DNA of 64,000 nucleotides from Sweltsa coloradensis (taxonomy: Eukaryota > Arthropoda > Insecta > Plecoptera > Chloroperlidae), in assembly GCA_024449915.1 (NCBI GenBank), contig JAMZAV010000029.1, positions 1,674,001 to 1,738,000 of the forward strand, in the 5' to 3' direction. The position numbers and the translations under genes are program-made. The notes beneath the pieces are model-generated. The model saw only the letters and a program-made list of their open reading frames with translations, did no database searches and was not told the DNA's origin. Below, one piece after another: positions 12,280 to 23,203 of this stretch (positions are counted from its first letter, which is position 1; every line of letters begins with the position of its first letter).

Positions 12280-12410
12280 ACTGAGTGAGTGAGTGAGTGT
12301 GTGACTGAGTGACTGAGTAAGTGAGTGAGTGAGTGAGTGAGTGAGTGAGTGAGTGAGTGAGTGAGTGAGTGAGTGAGTGAGTGAGTGAGTGAGTGAGTGA
12401 GTGAGTGAGT
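12280..12410 (+). repeat. (GAGT)n microsatellite
   Basis: More than twenty nearly perfect GAGT units form the tract, with GTGACTGA variants at the left end. The 113-codon minus-strand ORF across it (THSL repeats) is a translation of this simple repeat and is not a gene. Confidence 0.97.
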
Positions 12411-12604
12411 TTGCTTCAGAACTCTCGAACCGCTGACCACATTGCTATGTAATTTAATAAAAGTCCGTTATTGACATACAGGGTGATGTTAACATTTCCA
12501 GCAAAATCTGTTCCTATTTAAACTCACAATTTTTTAGTTTTTTTTCGAACTATCGATGTCAATTGTTTACATTTTTGAAGATAAATAAATAATGGTTGTG
12601 GCCA

Positions 12605-12728
12605 CAGCCTGGGAAACAGGGCCCTACAGGGTTGGCTTGGTCGCTTTGATAAAGTCCTCCACTGAAAATCAGTTATATAACTGAGTGGATAGACTCTAAA
12701 TACAATTTATATATTAATTATTTGAACA
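12605..12728 (+). repeat. SINE S1 tail only (LINE-like 3' end)
   Basis: The segment holds GGCCCTACAGGGTTGGCTTG, then TCCACTGAAAATCAGTTATA, TAACTGAGTGGATAGACTC and TAAATACAATTTATAT. It matches the tails at 3480-3607, 32256-32400 and 39998-40115. No tRNA head is present, so it is 5'-truncated, as expected for LINE-type reverse transcription. Confidence 0.8.
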
Positions 12729-13332
12729 ATTCTGAAAGTAGCTTTAATATTAGGAAAACGCCAAAATCGTTGTGAGACGAGTGAGCGAACGATTTGTTTA
12801 GTACCCGGGAACATTTAGCCTAGGTTAGGGAGGCATCACCTATGAAAGTTAATTCATTATTTTTTTAGCTCAAAGCTATTTAAAGTGCAATTCCAATTCT
12901 AACAGTTTACTACAATTTAAATTCTAAAATTTGGCCTTATTAAATCTAGCCTTAGGTATATGGGGGGGGAAAGGTCGGGTACAAAACAGATGGCTCGCTT
13001 GGGCGTTTTACTAGTATTACTTAAAGATAGCTTCATATTCAAAATATATTTATTTGTTTGCAAACCGCTTTCGAATCTCAAAATGTTTAAAAAAAAATTT
13101 AAATAATTTTATATAATTTTTATTTTTCCAGGAAAACCTTACTTTATAACAATTTTAACAAATTGCGAGTTTCGGACATTTTTCGCTCGTCCACCTAACC
13201 ATTGTGAGCCGTACTTTGAAAGCTTCAATAATAAGATATTATCATTATTTAATTGACTTAAGATTAACGATTCACAAAATATATCGTTCGATTTACTACC
13301 AGGGGGTCTATTTACTAACTAGTGCGACAATA

Positions 13333-13506
13333 GTCGATCGACAGCGATAACTTTGCAAATACAATAACACATGTGTCAACATTTTAATTGACAGTGACAA
13401 ATATAACCTTAGGGCTAACAATTTTCTTCACTGACACGAAAAATTGTGAAGAATACCGCTCTGAGCATGACTTATTCTACTTACAAAGTTATCGCTTTCG
13501 ATCGAC
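13333..13506. repeat. Foldback element with 23-bp arms
   Basis: The arms at 13333-13355 and 13484-13506 are inverse copies with a single mismatch (GTCGATCGA(C/A)AGCGATAACT then TTG). The inside is AT-rich and noncoding. I cannot define the outer ends or a target-site duplication. Confidence 0.7.
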
Positions 13507-13610
13507 AACACTGTGGTTTGGGGTTTAAAAAATAAATACATTTTTGTACGATGCCCGCTTTAGGGTAGACAAAAGAATTAACCGATGTGACTATCTTGAG
13601 GAGACTAACT

Positions 13611-13832
13611 AGTATGTTGCTGATAGGACAATTGTGAAGGATGTCCGAGGGCTGTTTAAGAGGACTCAATCCCTTGCATTCGCATTAACGACCGAGAAAA
13701 ACCTCAGAAAAAACTTTCAAGACAGGATTGCCAGTCTCAACGGACGGAGGGTGGGGGGGGGGGGGTTGTAAATAGGCCCCCCGCTTGACTGCTGTACTCA
13801 CACTTCCCACATTGTGTTTATTGACTACAACC
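13611..13832 (-). repeat. tRNA-derived SINE, family S3, copy 2
   Basis: Matches 1823-2016: GGACAATTGTGAAGGATGTC, CCGAGGGCTGTTTAAGAGGA, TTAACGACCGAGAAAAACCT. A poly-G run at 13751-13764 interrupts the part that corresponds to the tRNA-like head. Confidence 0.75.
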
Positions 13833-13839
13833 ACTCTAA

Positions 13840-15380
13840 AAATAATGAATGTTTGTCTGTCAATTTGTCAATTCGTTACATCTTGGGACTGTCTCAACAT
13901 GAAAATGGTAGATTATCAGTAAAATACACATGTTTAGTAAGCGTTTGCCTCTCTCAATTCACCTGTTCTATAAAAGGCGATTTTAAATTCATACAGTTGA
14001 GATGAGAATGGAGGTGTGGATAAGACAGAGTGGAATGTACCGGCGGGAATTTGAATTATTCGGACGAAAATAACTGTGAGTGATAAGTGGGTTGGTCAAA
14101 ATAAATACTGGTTAATTTACTGTTATTTTGATTAATTAACCATTATCACCCATAAATCGAGCAATTTTTTTTTCGATATTTTTATTTTTAAATTTAAATT
14201 ATCAACGTATCAAAACGTTTATTCATTCGATTGGAGATTAACTCTGAAGTAGTCGTCAAGGTCAGAATATTTGTTTGTGTCCGCTCTGTATCTCCAACTT
14301 CCTGTTCTGCTTCCACTGTGTTCGTAACTGTTTCAAAACAGTTTCAGACAGGACAAAGAAAAAACCGAACCTGTGATCTACCAACCGTGAAATAAACGAG
14401 AATTAGATGATAGCGACGATAATTCAGCGTAGCAATAACTATATTTCACTGTGGTTGTTCTTGTTTCTACGATTTTATGTATGAGTTTGTGTTACAAATT
14501 AGATATAGGTCATGGACTTCCAACTTGTTGATGAGGTTGTTATAATATAAAAACAAAATAGGATATTATGTCAGAGAAAACCGTGCACGAGCATATAGTC
14601 AAATCATTTTTTTTTAAAAAAAGGTTATTTTATGATCACATGGTATATATAGCCTACACAGATAAAGATTGATAGCAATATTGTCGTTAAAATCTGACCC
14701 TATTATGTGTCTTACTATTCGAAAGAGCACTGGTACGTTTAGTCGGAAGTTCTGAGTTTTAGCCCCAGTCAGTTCAGATTTATATCACAATCTCTATCCA
14801 CATATTATATGTTTTGTTTTCGTGATAAATTGTGTATAATATTCAATATTATAACAATTTTACTCACAATATTTCAGTTCCCTTGGATAAGATTCACAAG
14901 GACAGGTTCAAAGAAAAATAAAATACCGTTCTAATAGATATTATATAAGATAATATTTAATAATTAATTTAATGCTTTTTTTGTTGCAATTTCCCATATG
15001 AATGTAATGAAATACATTTTTTTACTTTTATTTGTAAAAAAATAAATTAAAAAAATGAAAACAAAATGTTGCATTTATTTTATTTATTCAATATTTTAAA
15101 GAACAAGTGAACGTCATGGTTGTTTTTCAATATATAGCATAACTGTTCTGACAAGCTTGGTATTAACATTAAAAATCGAAATGAATAAATTTAAATTTGC
15201 AATAACACAATGACTTCTCAGAAGATAAGCATTTACAAGACCAGTAAGACGATATTACAGTTGTGACAGCGAAGGTTAAATGGAACTAGCAAATACATCA
15301 GTTAAGTCTTCACAGTCGCATGTATTCCTTTTTCCTTCCTTGCAACTAACATTTCTCTGAATCTGAGTTCAAGACAATTG
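13840..15380. other. AT-rich stretch without recognisable gene
   Basis: No gene, repeat family or strong structure was recognised. Several T- or A-runs (14164, 14606, 15037) are the only notable local features. Confidence 0.45.
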
Positions 15381-15560
15381 AATAGCGTGCCATTGTTATG
15401 CTAATTCCAGCTAATTAGGACGTATAATTGGTAATGAGCGGTGCTAGCGAATTGTCGTGGCCCCATGGGCCCGGCCATTCATCATGCGCCGTTGAGGGGG
15501 ATGGGGTGGGGGGTGGGGTGGGGGGCAATAACTCAGCCTGCGGCGGGGAGGGGAGATAGC
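15380..15560. promoter_or_regulatory. Possible regulatory block with homeodomain-type sites and G-rich run
   Basis: In this AT-rich window the block has balanced, complex composition: several TAATT cores (GCTAATTCC, AGCTAATTAG, TATAATTGG), then GTGGCCCCATGGGCCCGGCC, then a run of G tracts at 15496-15525 that could form a G-quadruplex. Such dense mixed-motif blocks often mark conserved enhancers, but conservation cannot be tested here. I infer a regulatory role only weakly. Confidence 0.3.
15496..15525 (+). other. G-quadruplex-prone G run
   Basis: At least four runs of four or more G separated by one or two bases (GGGGGATGGGGTGGGGGG and onward) meet the simple sequence rule for a G-quadruplex. 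Confidence 0.8.
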
Positions 15561-15890
15561 ACACGCAAGAGAACCTAGTGTCAAATGCTCAACGATTTTC
15601 TGTTTATCGTGCGATTTCCCTTCGTGAACTAGAGTTTAACTTTTCACACTGACTTGACGCTACTCGAAACTAGATTGAAGTTAAATACGAATTCCGAGAC
15701 TTGGGATAAGTTTAGTTTACGATGGATCATCTTAATCAGAGTGAAGAATTAGACATTCGGGAGTAATTTAAGAACTTGAAGAAGTAGGATGTTAAGTTTA
15801 AATAGAGTGTAATGCTTTGAATTTGTAACTTGTTCTTCAATGTTAAACTTTTGTTAGTTCAACCTAAATTTAAGAATGTTTTTCCTTAAT

Positions 15891-16060
15891 TGTTGAATGT
15901 GTGTTAGTTTGTCCTGAATTGTTGAATTTGTTAGTTTGTCCTGAATTGTTGAACCTTTGTTTAGTTTGTCCTGAATTGTTGAATGTGTGTTAGTTTGTCC
16001 TAAATGTTTGTTTGTCCAGAATTGTTGAAAATGTGTAGTTTGTCCTGAAATGGTGAATGT
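15891..16060 (+). repeat. Minisatellite, ~30-35 bp unit
   Basis: Diverged tandem units contain TTAGTTTGTCCTGAATTGTT with a variable spacer such as GAATGTGTG. About five units are seen, with length differences in the spacer. Confidence 0.85.
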
Positions 16061-17314
16061 ACAAATGTTATTTACCTAGTAGTCTGGTTATCTCGCGTCA
16101 GCAGCATTTTACATAATACATTTAACTGCAAAGTAGTCCAAAAAAATATGATAAACTTACTTGGAGAGTAAAAATGCAATTTCCATTCAACTGTTTGACA
16201 ACAGTGTACATTTTGTAAATTGTGTCTGAACCTGGCTTGTGTGAGCCTGTATGTGGTGTCTGAATTTGCAATGCTCATGTTGCTGTGCAAGTACTTACTA
16301 CGTACCATCATAATTATGTAATTTAGAAGCAGGTAATAAAAATAAATAAATAAACATACGCGTTGACAAAACGGCATATTTTTATGGTAACTGATCATAG
16401 AAATGTAATTGCGCCATTCAACCCGATGAAGTTGGAAAGATTATTCTAGAAATCGTATATTTTTACGAGACATTTCGCTGTGATCGTTTTATTTAAAATG
16501 TCGTTACAAGTCTGTGCGTCTATCGTCTGAGACAGACTTAAATCATAAGATTTGATATGGTGGTTGTTAAATTAGTTAATAAGTTTATGATTATTAATAT
16601 TAATCGGACTGTAAGAAGTCATTTTAACTTCTTTTAACAAATAGTGTGATCGAATGTGAAAAACTTGAAGAGGCGTGATTAAAATACAAACAATAATATA
16701 AAACAGTATTGACAATTAATGAAGCTGTTAAGTTGAACGATGGTGAAATGTGTGTATTGGTTAACTATGATAAAGTAGTTGACCTTAGTTGACCTACGGT
16801 GAATAGTTGTGATTTAACGTTTTTTTAAGAATATTTCTAATTTCTGGCTTTCTAACTAATAATGATCAAGTTTTAATAGGAAATCTATAAATACGTATTT
16901 CGGAGCATCATTGAGATATTTTACTGATGAAAGAACACCAGTTAAATGGAGACCCTCCAGCTTGACATTTTGATGGGTTATCTTAAACTTGACGAAAGTT
17001 AAGGATATGCTTGAGATAACGATTAAAAGAGTGAAAAACGCAAAATATAATTCGTGGAGATTTTTAATGAAAAGTTATAGAAGCTTCTTGTTTAGTAAAT
17101 AGAAGCTATTAACTTTTAATATGCAATATTCGAATTTAAAAGCAAGGTAGACGAACTTCGCCAAAAAGTTATAATTCTGCTATGGTTTCAATTTGTAAAC
17201 TGTATTGTGTAAGTACCAACGTAAATTCCACATACCGGATTGGAACAGTAAAATACCTCAAATACACAAATTATCTTCACTGCTTAAAAGTCTTAACAAG
17301 ATAAATGTTACGAT
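16061..17314. other. AT-rich stretch without recognisable gene
   Basis: No recognisable gene. The minus-strand ORF at 16072-16398 (108 codons) has no identifiable domain, and AT-rich composition can give this length by chance. Confidence 0.45.
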
Positions 17315-17318
17315 TTAA

Positions 17319-17947
17319 GGCTATTCCAGAGCACTCTTACCGATATTTTAAAAGTCAACGGAAAATGGCTAAAAGTTGGTTGGATAAAAGATGAACTTTA
17401 ATAAATAAAGGGAAAAAAATAACTTTTTTTTAGACGGGACAAAAGCTCCATTTTGGCTATTATATGCAAATTTTGGGTCAATACGAAAATGAATGTTCTA
17501 GATGCAATGCTAAATTTTTTACTTTTTTTTTATTGCTTTAAATACAAATTTGACTCTGGACTGAGTACAAGGAAAAATAATTTTATGAAATAACTTTTGA
17601 TGAACGATTTTTTCGTGTTCCGATTCAAAACCCTTTTTTGTATCATGTGACAAAAAAATCGCATATCGAACATTACTTCAGAAAATTATTTTCCCTTATT
17701 CTCAGTCCAGAGACAAAGGTGTGCTGAAACAATAAAAAAATCATAGTTTAAAATTAAATATTGCATCTAGAATATTTATTTTCGTTTTGACCCAAAATTT
17801 GCATAAAATGGCCAAAATAGAGCTTTTGTCCCGTCCAAAAAAAGTTGTTTTTTCTTCTTTTTCATTCAAGTTCATCTTTCATCCAACCAACTTTCAGCCA
17901 TTTTCCTTTGACTTTCAAAATATCGGTAAAAGTACTCTGGAATAGCC
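17319..17947. mobile_element. TTAA-A foldback element, copy 1 (629 bp)
   Basis: The element is nearly a full-length inverted repeat: its left arm (GGCTATTCCAGAGCACTCTT, ... TGGACTGAGTACAAGG) is mirrored by the right arm (CTCAGTCCAGAGAC ... GGAATAGCC). It is flanked by TTAA on both sides (17315-17318 and 17948-17951). A second copy lies at 28639-29218. There is no coding capacity. TTAA target sites are typical of piggyBac-type transposases, but the GGCTATTCC ends do not let me assign the superfamily. Confidence 0.85.
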
Positions 17948-17951
17948 TTAA

Positions 17952-18591
17952 AGGGGTATTTAACCGCTAAACTCAAAAAATATATTTCATTCAGGCTAAC
18001 TAGTAATGAATTTAGCAACTAACAGAAAAATTATTGGGGCCACCATGACCTCCAAAAAATTGTCAAACATGACATTTTTCGAGCTAGGTCCCATCGGCAA
18101 AAATCTCCCATAAGAAATAACATGGGGACGATCTTTATGCCCCGTGACCTTGGAGGATTTTGATCCAAAAAAATATTGGTCATTATTGACGTAATCTACA
18201 GCCTTTTCTGCAAATTTTCTATATTTTGTTTTCTAACTTGGGCAAGTAGTTTAGTCAAAATATGATGATTACCAAGATGGGGTGTGATTTTGGATTGCAT
18301 ATTTTTGCATGTTTGAGGGTATATTTGGGCACAGTTTCAAGACACGATGTTATAAAGGGGCATTTGAATTGGTACTATGCTCTAGTATCTATGTAAACCA
18401 AAAAATAAGCAGTTTAAAGCTGGTTTAAGAAATTTCCCAAAACACCAATTTTCGCAAATTTCTGGATCAAAAAAATTAAAAATTCGTGTTAAATCACAGT
18501 TACAAGATATAATTTTTTAAGCGGTCATTCAAGTGTAGTATTGTGCTATAGATCACGTGGTAAAAAATAATTTTTGGGGTTTTTAGCCCCT
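17952..18591. mobile_element. TTAA-B element, copy 1 (640 bp)
   Basis: Begins AGGGGTATTTAACC and ends GGTTTTTAGCCCCT, short imperfect terminal inverted repeats, with TTAA at 17948-17951 and 18592-18595. The inverse copy at 57299-57946 matches over the whole length, for example CACGTGATCTATAGCACAAT, CCCCGTGACCTTGG and TCTATGTAAACC-like blocks. No ORF of note is visible, so it is non-autonomous. Its left TTAA is also the right TTAA of TTAA-A copy 1. Confidence 0.85.
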
Positions 18592-18595
18592 TTAA

Positions 18596-19188
18596 GATTT
18601 TGAGAATTGCGACTGACTTAATCTGTTTTCGTAGTATGATTCACTCGATCATATATCAATGTTATAATCAACTTTAACTCAATTCCATACACGTCAGGTT
18701 GAGTGGTGTGCCTTTTCTTCTTTATCCTGCACATGCATCTCTACCAATTATCCGCACTCTTTCCCATCTTAAGAAAAATATTCCTATAATGTAAAGTTTT
18801 AGAAGTATCTTCTAGAAAATTCTAAGGTTTACATTTAATTTCCATCCATTCGAGTAGTAAGACTCAAAGTGATTATATAAAACTCAGAAATGTTACGTAT
18901 TATTTTCTGTACAATAATGACTTCTGCTGCTGTGCGCCCAAGTTTGATATTTACTCATCTTACTTCCATTTTAATTTGATGAAAATACAACTCTTATTTA
19001 TTTAGTTTATTTATTTATTTGTCTTCGTATAACGTTAACTTCACTTGAGACGTAAATGTGAAGCATCTCTGTCAGTAAACATGAGAAACGGTATCCGATG
19101 ACTCAAAGGAAGAGCAAAGTAGAGTCGTTTTAAAACGTTTGGCGACTCAGTTCAGATTTGTTGGTTTACAATTCGGGAAATGAAAAAA
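18596..19188. other. AT-rich stretch without recognisable gene
   Basis: I see no coding signal, repeat match or strong secondary structure here. Confidence 0.4.
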
Positions 19189-19736
19189 GGTACTTGTTCA
19201 TTAACGGGACCCCCTCCAAAAAATGTAAAAATTCAGTAAAAACATTTCATTAGACAATCATAACTACTACATCTACTCCATCTGAGTTTCGGGAGGCCAG
19301 GAAAACACAATTATTTCGAACAAAGCCTCGAAAACATCCTTTCCGGCTACAAACTTTGCGCCAGGAGTGACACGGCCTACGCCAACATACTTCACACTAC
19401 AAAACCTTAAACGTCGCGATTTTAATATAAAAGACTTTCAATGGAAAAGTACTTTCGTTTAAAATAGCGACGTTAAAGGTTTTGAAGGTTCATTTGGTGT
19501 CTGTGAACGTCAATGTCAGCTGCACGGCGACGACTGCTCTCATGTAGGCCTACGCGTTCCAATGGACTGTACTCGCCTGAGTCACGTTGAACGTGTGAGT
19601 CAAGTTTACTGTTTGGGTCATATTTAACTCCTCGCAAGTTGTAATTATTTATTGTCAACAGAAATAAGTAAAAACACGACAATGGGGGGATCAATTACAA
19701 AAAAATTGAGGGGGGTCCCGTTAATGAACAAGTACC
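19189..19736. mobile_element. Inverted-repeat element (548 bp)
   Basis: Left end GGTACTTGTTCATTAACGGG followed by ACCCCC; the right end is its exact inverse, giving ~26-bp terminal inverted repeats. Inside, a second inverted pair flanks 19395-19490 (AACCTTAAACGTCGC near 19401 and GCGACGTTAAAGGTT near 19467). The ORF on the minus strand at 19473-19694 overlaps the right end and is not a plausible transposase. The superfamily is unknown. Confidence 0.8.
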
Positions 19737-20391
19737 GAAAAAATAAATATATAAACATCAATGATATTTAAAATAAGAACAAAATTGAGGGGATACATTT
19801 TTCAAGTATAAACATATTTCTATATTCCACTTTCAAACTTAAGTCGGGTCAAGGGGTGGCTAACCACCTGTTTTCTTGGGCGCACAGAGTTTGTTAACAT
19901 GGGCTTGCCAGGCCTGTCCTTTCTTCTTTTTCAAGTTTTTGTCTTCCATTTCTTCTTCGACTTATATTTCGTCCTTAACTTTCTTGAATTTTCTTTCACC
20001 AGCTCACGCCATATTCGTCTGTACTACTTCTGTGTAAATGAATTATGTACTTCCAAATTTTAACACATACAAACAGCTATATTACACTACGTTTTTCAAA
20101 AGAAAGTAAATTTATAACAATTGATTTATACTTATTTTAGCACAACCACATGCGTCCCCCCTTAAACAACCTTTAAAGCATTTAAAATGAAAATGCTGTA
20201 AAGTATGAAAAGCGTAATCACTTTATCTCCAACATATTCTCACGCATATAACATTTTTTATTACTTTTGGGCAAATTTCCCTTGGCATTATAATTTATAA
20301 AAAATGTTAACCAAAAACTTGCGTTCAATGTTTCCACCGTGATAATCAAATTAAATGAATAGAGACAAATCTTTGTATATGGGAAAAAACT

Positions 20392-20690
20392 TTGGGATGC
20401 CTTTTAACGAAATATATTAATCGAGGTCGAAATTATCAAAGACGAACATCGGTTGCGCTATTTCGCATCACCACTGGCCACGACTTCTTATACAGACATC
20501 TCAAGAGAAAAGGGATCAAGAGGGACGCCACATCCTACTGTGTAAGCAAGGTGAACAAGATGCGGCACACATCTTACAATTGATTCGAGTACAGCTGGAA
20601 TCCACGGGGAAGACCGGGGATGAGCTACTGGCTTCGATGTACTGGTCTGCTCGGGAAGAGAATGCTCAATTTGACAGTCGTCATTTGTAA
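20392..20690 (+). pseudogene. Non-LTR retrotransposon (LINE) ORF2 C-terminal remnant
   Basis: The reading frame from about 20422 gives the pattern RRTSVALFRITTGHDFLYRH followed by LKRKGIKRDAT. This resembles the region after the reverse transcriptase and RNase H parts of many insect LINEs (a 'LFRLRTGH..L..HL.RIG' type block). Near 20540 a one-base frameshift is needed; beyond it the frame reads LCKQGEQDAAHILQ, matching the usual CxxC...H-type finger, and continues without a stop until TAA at 20688-20690. The upstream enzyme domains are absent, so this is a 5'-truncated dead copy. The family (I, R1, Jockey-like) is uncertain; the LINE assignment is from recalled family pattern, not from a search. 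Confidence 0.75.
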
Positions 20691-22732
20691 ACTTGCCGTT
20701 ATGTTTTTAATATGTCTCATCTTGTTTCATGGTGACGAGGATCGCCAAATAGTGCCCCGATAGTAAACGATTCTTGTGTGTTGTCACCCTTTGCCGCTTG
20801 CGGAGAATAATCTTAAAACAAGTTCTGGTGCTATTAAACTAACTGATAATCACAGAAAAACATAATTGTAACCTTTATAAAACGTAATAATAATCATAGC
20901 TTAACTAAAATAGTAAAGAACTATTGAAGTTGATATAATCTCGCATTCAAATTTCGAAATTATATTTAACGTAACGATAAAAATAGTATTATGCTTAACA
21001 TTGCATGAGTCTAATTCAAATTGTCACCAGTTCCTTCCAGCTAATGACAATCCTGGTTGTGTCCACAAAGGTTTTATCACTCAACAATCAAATATTACCA
21101 TTACATAAAAATTGTTAGGTTTCCAAATTAATGTTGCCAAAATTTAAAAAAAATAGATTTTGATTTAATGTTTAGGCATTGAACATTTTTGTTTTAAGTG
21201 TTATTTTATAAAACCTAAATATGGACGAATTGCCTTGAATTAAAAATATGCAATTCAAATATAAGCTATTGTGGCGGCGTGAAATGAAGAAAACCGAAGA
21301 CACAACGAACCAAAATATACATGTGAGCGAATCTTCCCCGTGCACATTAATTTTCTGTCCGTCCGTCTGTGCGTGTGTTTCGTCTGAAAATGGAAACCGA
21401 ACATGACGTTAATACGCATGCGGTTTTCGGTTTACATTTTCCCTTCACCAGAGATGATGCCGAATGATGATACCGACATGACATTAAAGTTTTGTGAAGA
21501 TGAGAGCAATATGAAACTAAATGTCAAATGTATCTCTTTTTACTAAATTCAGGCAAAGCTCCAACAAATTAGTAGCCAGGAGACAGAACGTGTTATTAAT
21601 CATATATAGAACTTGACGCCTTTAGATCTGAAGTTTACGCAACTCTAACTTTCTGACTGTTTCCTGTCATAACCACACTCACTAATTAGCATCCCTTCAT
21701 CACTGATGAACTCATTCACTCATTAGGAGTAATGGTGGTGGTATTTATTTGTTCAGATTTTGTTCCTGCCTTGTATTTATTTTGAAAATTGTTTAATATA
21801 ATACTAAATCTTATTAAAATATTAAGTATTTATTAGTGATATACAGAGGAAGGTATTTGGGGTGGAAAAAAGTTATAGCTAAAAGTGGTTTATATGTGGT
21901 GAAAATAATTCAACATTTACGTGAAAGCTCTATATCTCTCTCCCAACTGTTATTGAAAAATATTTTGGGTTTAAATGACTTTTGATTGTTTTTCAGATAT
22001 TAATAAAATTTAGTTATAAGAATTCACAGACAAGGTATTTTGGTTAAAAATACAAATAATTTTTCTCTCATTCTGTCATTTTGTGTCATTGTGTGGTGAT
22101 TAAAATAAATTTAACATTTAGGTGAAAACTCTATCTCCCTCCTTATATTTTTCTTTAAAGGACTTGCAGATATCAATAAAATGCCGTTATGGGAATTCAG
22201 AAACAGGTATTTGTGGTGGAACTTATTTTCGTCTTGCTTTTTCTTCTGCAGAAAAAAGGTGAATTAGTGTTAAAAATTATTTATAATTAACGGTTTTTAG
22301 CGGTAAAAATTCTTTTCTACCATAAATATCTGCCTCTGGTATATATTGTCTAATTTGTCTTATATTTTGTGTCCGTCATAAAGAGTTTATTCCTTAATGC
22401 TCTATAATATTGAAATTTTTGCTAAAAGCTTTCATTATTTTTATGTGTCGTTGAAAATTTATTAATCTTTCGATCAACAATTTAGATTAACAATAATCAT
22501 TTTCTTTGAAAAATTATTCTTTAGTTTTTTAACTATTATATTTTTTTATTTCTTATTTCTACACATGACAATGTGTTTTAGGTGGATAGAAAATGGCATA
22601 CACTGCATTCAAAATTGTTTGTCTAATAACTTTATCAACATCATATTAAACTTTAAGATGAAAATAAGATAAACATATAACTATGTCTCAACTTTGCGTC
22701 TTTTGAGATTATTAAATTTAATATTTTTAAAC

Positions 22733-22751
22733 TTTTGGTGGAGGTGCCAGG
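22733..22751 (-). repeat. tRNA-Ala 3'-end/CCA motif, copy 1
   Basis: The plus strand reads TTTTGGTGGAGGTGCCAGG; the minus strand therefore reads CCTGGCACCTCCACCAAAA. This equals the 3' end of a eukaryotic tRNA-Ala (CCCGGCACCTCCA plus CCA) with one change. It recurs five more times in the window. See findings for the retrotransposon primer-site versus tRNA-fragment interpretations. Confidence 0.7.
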
Positions 22752-23161
22752 TCAAATTAAATTAAAAGTTTTCTTCTCGAGTCAAGGGAGACGCGATTAC
22801 TATCTTAGCTAGTTGTTTTGTAGTTCGTTATAAACATTTGTGGTTTTGCCAAAAGAAATGTTAGTTTCACAGACAGAGTAGTTCGGACACATACTTGAAT
22901 CCATGAACTACTTAGCAACTGAGCGGATAACAGAACAAGACAAGTGTTCTGATAAAGATGATGTAAATTGTTTGTGCATACTGATTTTTACAAATTTTTG
23001 ATAATGCCGACCATTTAAGACACAAATAGAATCGTACTAAAAGCTGAGTAAAATTTTGTCAGATCTCAGTCATAAATATTTTTTCTTTAATTATATCATA
23101 TTTGTATTATATCGATGTGAAGAACCAATACCTTCTATCTGTCAATAACATTTTGTGTTAT

Positions 23162-23203
23162 TAGTGTTTTTTGAAGTCAGTACTTCGACTTCAAAAACAC
23201 TAA
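23162..23203. repeat. Short hairpin
   Basis: Arms TAGTGTTTTTTGAAGTC and GACTTCAAAAACACTA face each other across a loop of about nine bases with at most one unpaired base. It is isolated and of unknown role. Confidence 0.8.

Noticed and set aside
12099..12440. 113-codon minus-strand ORF with THSL repeats
   Set aside because: It is the translation of a (GAGT)n microsatellite.
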